Source: Thermoplasmata archaeon
GTDB taxonomy: Archaea > Thermoplasmatota > Thermoplasmata > Thermoplasmatales > Thermoplasmataceae
NCBI GenBank assembly: GCA_021790415.1
Contig: JAJYDZ010000061.1
Coordinates: 1 to 8,190, forward strand
Direction: 5' to 3'
Length of the DNA: 8,190 nt
Below, piece after piece: positions 6,012-8,190 of this stretch; the first letter of the stretch is position 1; each line of letters starts with the position of its first letter. The position numbers were made by a program, and so were the translations under genes. Under the pieces are notes generated by a model. The model was not told the origin of the DNA, ran no database searches, and saw only the letters and a program-made list of their open reading frames with translations.

Positions 6012-7022
6012 TTGACAAAATATCTTACTTCAAACTGTGATCACTTTAAGAGTGATGACATAGGATTTGCTTCAAACGCGATCATCAACGATGGAGTCGT
6101 CATCTTTCCCACGGAAACCGTTTATGGAATAGGAGCAAATGCTTTATCTGATAATGCGTGTAAGAAAATTTTCAAAATCAAAGAAAGACCCATGGATAAT
6201 CCATTAATTGTCCATGCTTCTTCCACAAGGGAAATCGAGAAAATCGCAAGCATTAAAGATGTTGTAAATTTTGAAGCATTATCAAAACTCTGGCCAGGGC
6301 CCTTAACAATAATACTACCATCATTGGGTGTAATCAGTTCATCAGCCACAGCAGGTCAAGACACAGTGGCCATCAGAATCCCTGATTGTAACCTAGCACT
6401 TGAGTTAATTCGAATGAGTGGGGTACCAATTGCTGCTCCCAGTGCCAATCTTTCCACAAGACCAAGTATTACTGATTCTGCTTATTTAAAGAAGAATTTT
6501 GATGGTAAAGTTGATGTAATATTTGATGCGGGGAAAACAAGATACGGTATAGAATCAACAGTTATTCTCCCCAAGGGTGATTCCTGTCTTATACTAAGGC
6601 CTGGAATATATACTGAGGATGATTTTAAGGGGATATTTACCAAAGTAACCTTTTCTGAAAATTTAGTTGACTCTCCAAGATCTCCTGGAACAAAGTATAG
6701 GCATTATTCCCCATCTAAGAAGCTCTATATGCCGAGTTCTGTCGAAGAATTAATTAAGATAGAGAAAAAGTGGCCCGGTAAATATGCCATTATATGCTCA
6801 TCAGAGACCGGCAAAAAAATAGGAGGTAAAAACTTATTACTTCTGGGTAGTAGAAATGATCCCTATGAAATTGCATCAAAATTATATGATTCTCTAATTA
6901 AATTTGATATGTCTCCATATGAGGAAGGTCTGATTGAACCTCTTTCCGGAAGTGGCATATATTTATCTATTATGAATAGAATTAAGAAAGCAGCAATATC
7001 TATTCAGGAAGGTGAGCTATAG
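6012..7022 (+). CDS. sua5: Threonylcarbamoyl-AMP synthase, Sua5 type
   Basis: Makes L-threonylcarbamoyl-AMP from threonine, bicarbonate and ATP. The KEOPS complex then transfers the group to A37 of ANN-decoding tRNAs to form t6A. The 336 residues match the usual two-domain Sua5 length. The YrdC domain (about 10-205) has PTETVYG (33-39), the K57-E-R59 motif followed by [16 protein letters not shown] (93-99), the S144-A-N146 motif, and DAG (172-174) with GIESTVI. The linker [11 protein letters not shown] (224-234) is diagnostic of Sua5 over short YrdC proteins. The C-terminal Sua5 domain (about 235-336) ends with [16 protein letters not shown], its usual close. The start is TTG: an in-frame stop lies at 6000-6002, no ATG precedes the conserved part, and the TATA box spacing fits. 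It leads a cluster with purE one base downstream. No residue loss was seen. Confidence 0.95.
   Translation: MTKYLTSNCDHFKSDDIGFASNAIINDGVVIFPTETVYGIGANALSDNACKKIFKIKERPMDNPLIVHASSTREIEKIASIKDVVNFEALSKLWPGPLTIILPSLGVISSSATAGQDTVAIRIPDCNLALELIRMSGVPIAAPSANLSTRPSITDSAYLKKNFDGKVDVIFDAGKTRYGIESTVILPKGDSCLILRPGIYTEDDFKGIFTKVTFSENLVDSPRSPGTKYRHYSPSKKLYMPSSVEELIKIEKKWPGKYAIICSSETGKKIGGKNLLLLGSRNDPYEIASKLYDSLIKFDMSPYEEGLIEPLSGSGIYLSIMNRIKKAAISIQEGEL
7011..7015 (+). promoter_or_regulatory. Shine-Dalgarno site that sets the purE start
   Basis: GGTGA, complementary to the CACCUCC-type 3' end of archaeal 16S rRNA, lies 8 nt before ATG 7024. An upstream in-frame GTG at 7012 overlaps this motif and has no better site of its own, so ATG 7024 is the preferred start. 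The site is inside the end of sua5, as expected for an internal operon gene. Confidence 0.6.
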
Positions 7023-7023
7023 G

Positions 7024-7494
7024 ATGCCAATTGTAAGTATAATAATGGGAAGTAGAAGTGATCTTGAGGTTATGAAAGAAGCCAAGAATATATTGGATGA
7101 ATTCTCAGTGGATTCAGAGATCAAAATTGTATCTGCCCACAGAACACCTCAATATATGTATGATTTTGCAAAATCTGCCATTTCAAGAGGAATAAAGGTA
7201 ATCATCGCTGGGGCAGGTGGTTCTGCTCACCTTCCAGGAATGACCGCATCAATGACAACATTACCCGTGATCGGTGTACCTATAATGACCAAATCTCTTA
7301 AAGGAATGGATTCACTATTATCAATCGTTCAGATGCCATTCGGGATTCCAGTGGCAACTGTTGCCATAAACGGTTCAAAAAATGCGGCACTCCTTGCTAT
7401 TCGAATTCTATCGGTTTCAGATTCAGTTCTTTTAAACAAACTGCAGCTTTTCATGGATCGCCAAACAAAAGCCGTTATGGATGATAATTTATGA
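7024..7494 (+). CDS. purE: N5-carboxyaminoimidazole ribonucleotide mutase (PurE)
   Basis: Converts N5-CAIR to 4-carboxy-AIR in de novo purine synthesis. From ATG 7024 the product is 156 residues, the normal length of a class I PurE subunit, which usually forms an octamer in the cytosol. Visible motifs are the phosphate/ribose-binding MGSRSD (8-13), SAHRTP (37-42) with the catalytic histidine H39, and the glycine-rich loop [12 protein letters not shown] (61-72). The stretches GVPIMTK (84-90), [16 protein letters not shown] (100-115) and AALLA (121-125) also match the family. The adjacent purK supports the two-enzyme (mutase) route rather than the direct AIR carboxylase class. A start four codons upstream (GTG 7012) is possible, but the Shine-Dalgarno site favours ATG. 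The gene begins 1 nt after the sua5 stop and overlaps purK by 4 nt. Confidence 0.96.
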   Translation: MPIVSIIMGSRSDLEVMKEAKNILDEFSVDSEIKIVSAHRTPQYMYDFAKSAISRGIKVIIAGAGGSAHLPGMTASMTTLPVIGVPIMTKSLKGMDSLLSIVQMPFGIPVATVAINGSKNAALLAIRILSVSDSVLLNKLQLFMDRQTKAVMDDNL

Positions 7495-8190
7495 AAAAAC
7501 TTGGTATAATAGGCGGGGGACAGCTTGGTCTCATGATGATTCTTGAATCTCGTTATCTGCCGATTCATTTTAATGTTCTGGTTGAAAATCGAAATGAGCC
7601 GGCATGCAAAATTGCTGACGATGTTTATTTGGTTAAGGACTACAAGGATTTTGTTGACAACTCAGATATTGTGACATTTGAGTTTGAACATGTCAATGAA
7701 GAAGCTCTTGATTATGCATCATCACAAAATAAACTGAGGCCCAACATGAACTCGGTTTCCCTAAAGAGGCAGAGGATTCTGGAGAAGCAATTTCTTTCCG
7801 ACCACAGACTTCCAGTTGGAAGGTTCATAATATGCAATGATAGAAAAAATCTAACGGATTCCATCAAGGTTTTCGATCGTGGGGTTATCAAAGAATCTGC
7901 GGGAGGGTATGATGGAAAGGGTCAGTATTATTATGCAAAGGGCAGTGTTCCAGAAATCTATTCCAACGGACCATTTGTAATTGAGGAGTTTGTTGACTAT
8001 GATTATGAAGCTTCCATTATAAGTTGTCGAACAGAAAATGGAGAATTCTTTTCCTATGAACCATCATTCAATGAAAATCTCAGGGGAATGCTTCTCTGGA
8101 ACCTTGGTCCTAAAAAACTGGAAGGTGCAGAAGATTTAGCCCGAAGGCTCATGGAATCTCTGGATTATATTGGTGTAATGGGTCTTGAGC
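7491..8190 (+). CDS. purK: N5-carboxyaminoimidazole ribonucleotide synthase (PurK), 3' end missing
   Basis: An ATP-grasp enzyme that carboxylates AIR with ATP and bicarbonate to N5-CAIR, which PurE then rearranges. The first 233 residues are present; a full PurK is about 350-380. The N-terminal nucleotide-binding fold shows [12 protein letters not shown] (5-16), where most relatives have R in place of L14. TFEFEHV (62-68) is the family's acidic strand, and QRILEKQFL (94-102) opens the central domain. The ATP-grasp loop [13 protein letters not shown] (133-145) is intact, followed by [13 protein letters not shown] (163-175) and [14 protein letters not shown] (187-200). The start ATG overlaps the purE stop as ATGA, indicating coupled translation. 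The run to YIGVMGLE at the edge matches the expected start of the last catalytic stretch. Homologous ATP-grasp enzymes (PurT, PurD) lack this combination of motifs. Confidence 0.95.
   Translation, partial: MKKLGIIGGGQLGLMMILESRYLPIHFNVLVENRNEPACKIADDVYLVKDYKDFVDNSDIVTFEFEHVNEEALDYASSQNKLRPNMNSVSLKRQRILEKQFLSDHRLPVGRFIICNDRKNLTDSIKVFDRGVIKESAGGYDGKGQYYYAKGSVPEIYSNGPFVIEEFVDYDYEASIISCRTENGEFFSYEPSFNENLRGMLLWNLGPKKLEGAEDLARRLMESLDYIGVMGLE

Noticed and set aside
6122..6349. 75-codon minus-strand open frame
   Set aside because: It is antisense to the YrdC domain of sua5, where all conserved motifs are on the plus strand.
7329..7568. 79-codon minus-strand open frame across the purE-purK junction
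   Set aside because: It is antisense to two clearly recognised genes and has no independent support.

Overview
The window looks like a piece of a Thermoplasmatales-type archaeal chromosome (Ferroplasma, Cuniculiplasma or relatives). This rests on three things: an M1 aminopeptidase very like the tricorn-interacting factors F2/F3 of Thermoplasma; a wall-less-archaeon type surface protein built of TESGLP repeats and packed with N-glycosylation sequons; and AT-rich DNA with TATA boxes lying about 26 bp upstream of start codons, as expected for leaderless archaeal mRNAs. The genus assignment is inference; no rRNA or other marker is present.

Left half, all on the minus strand. At 1-513 is the N-terminal 171 residues of an unrecognised protein, possibly a helix-turn-helix regulator, whose 3' end is off the left edge. 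At 681-2792 is a 703-residue secreted, membrane-anchored surface protein with five TESGLP repeats split by a unique central domain. From 2793 to 3365 lies about 570 bp without a clear gene. It holds a 57-codon minus-strand ORF, traces of what may be a decayed plus-strand gene, and a perfect 10-bp inverted repeat. At 3366-5750 is the F3-like aminopeptidase, which trims peptides released by the proteasome/tricorn system.

The 5751-6011 spacer is a divergent promoter region with TATA-like boxes for both flanking genes and two inverted repeats.

Right half, plus strand. A tight cluster sua5-purE-purK starts at a TTG codon (6012) that promoter geometry supports as leaderless. Sua5 makes threonylcarbamoyl-AMP for the t6A modification of tRNA. 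PurK and PurE carry out the two-step carboxylation of AIR in purine synthesis. sua5 and purE are 1 nt apart, purE and purK overlap by 4 nt, and purK runs off the right edge.

Nothing here is clearly a new defence system or mobile element. The least explained parts are the central domain of the surface protein, the partial left-edge gene and the 2.8-3.36 kb gap.
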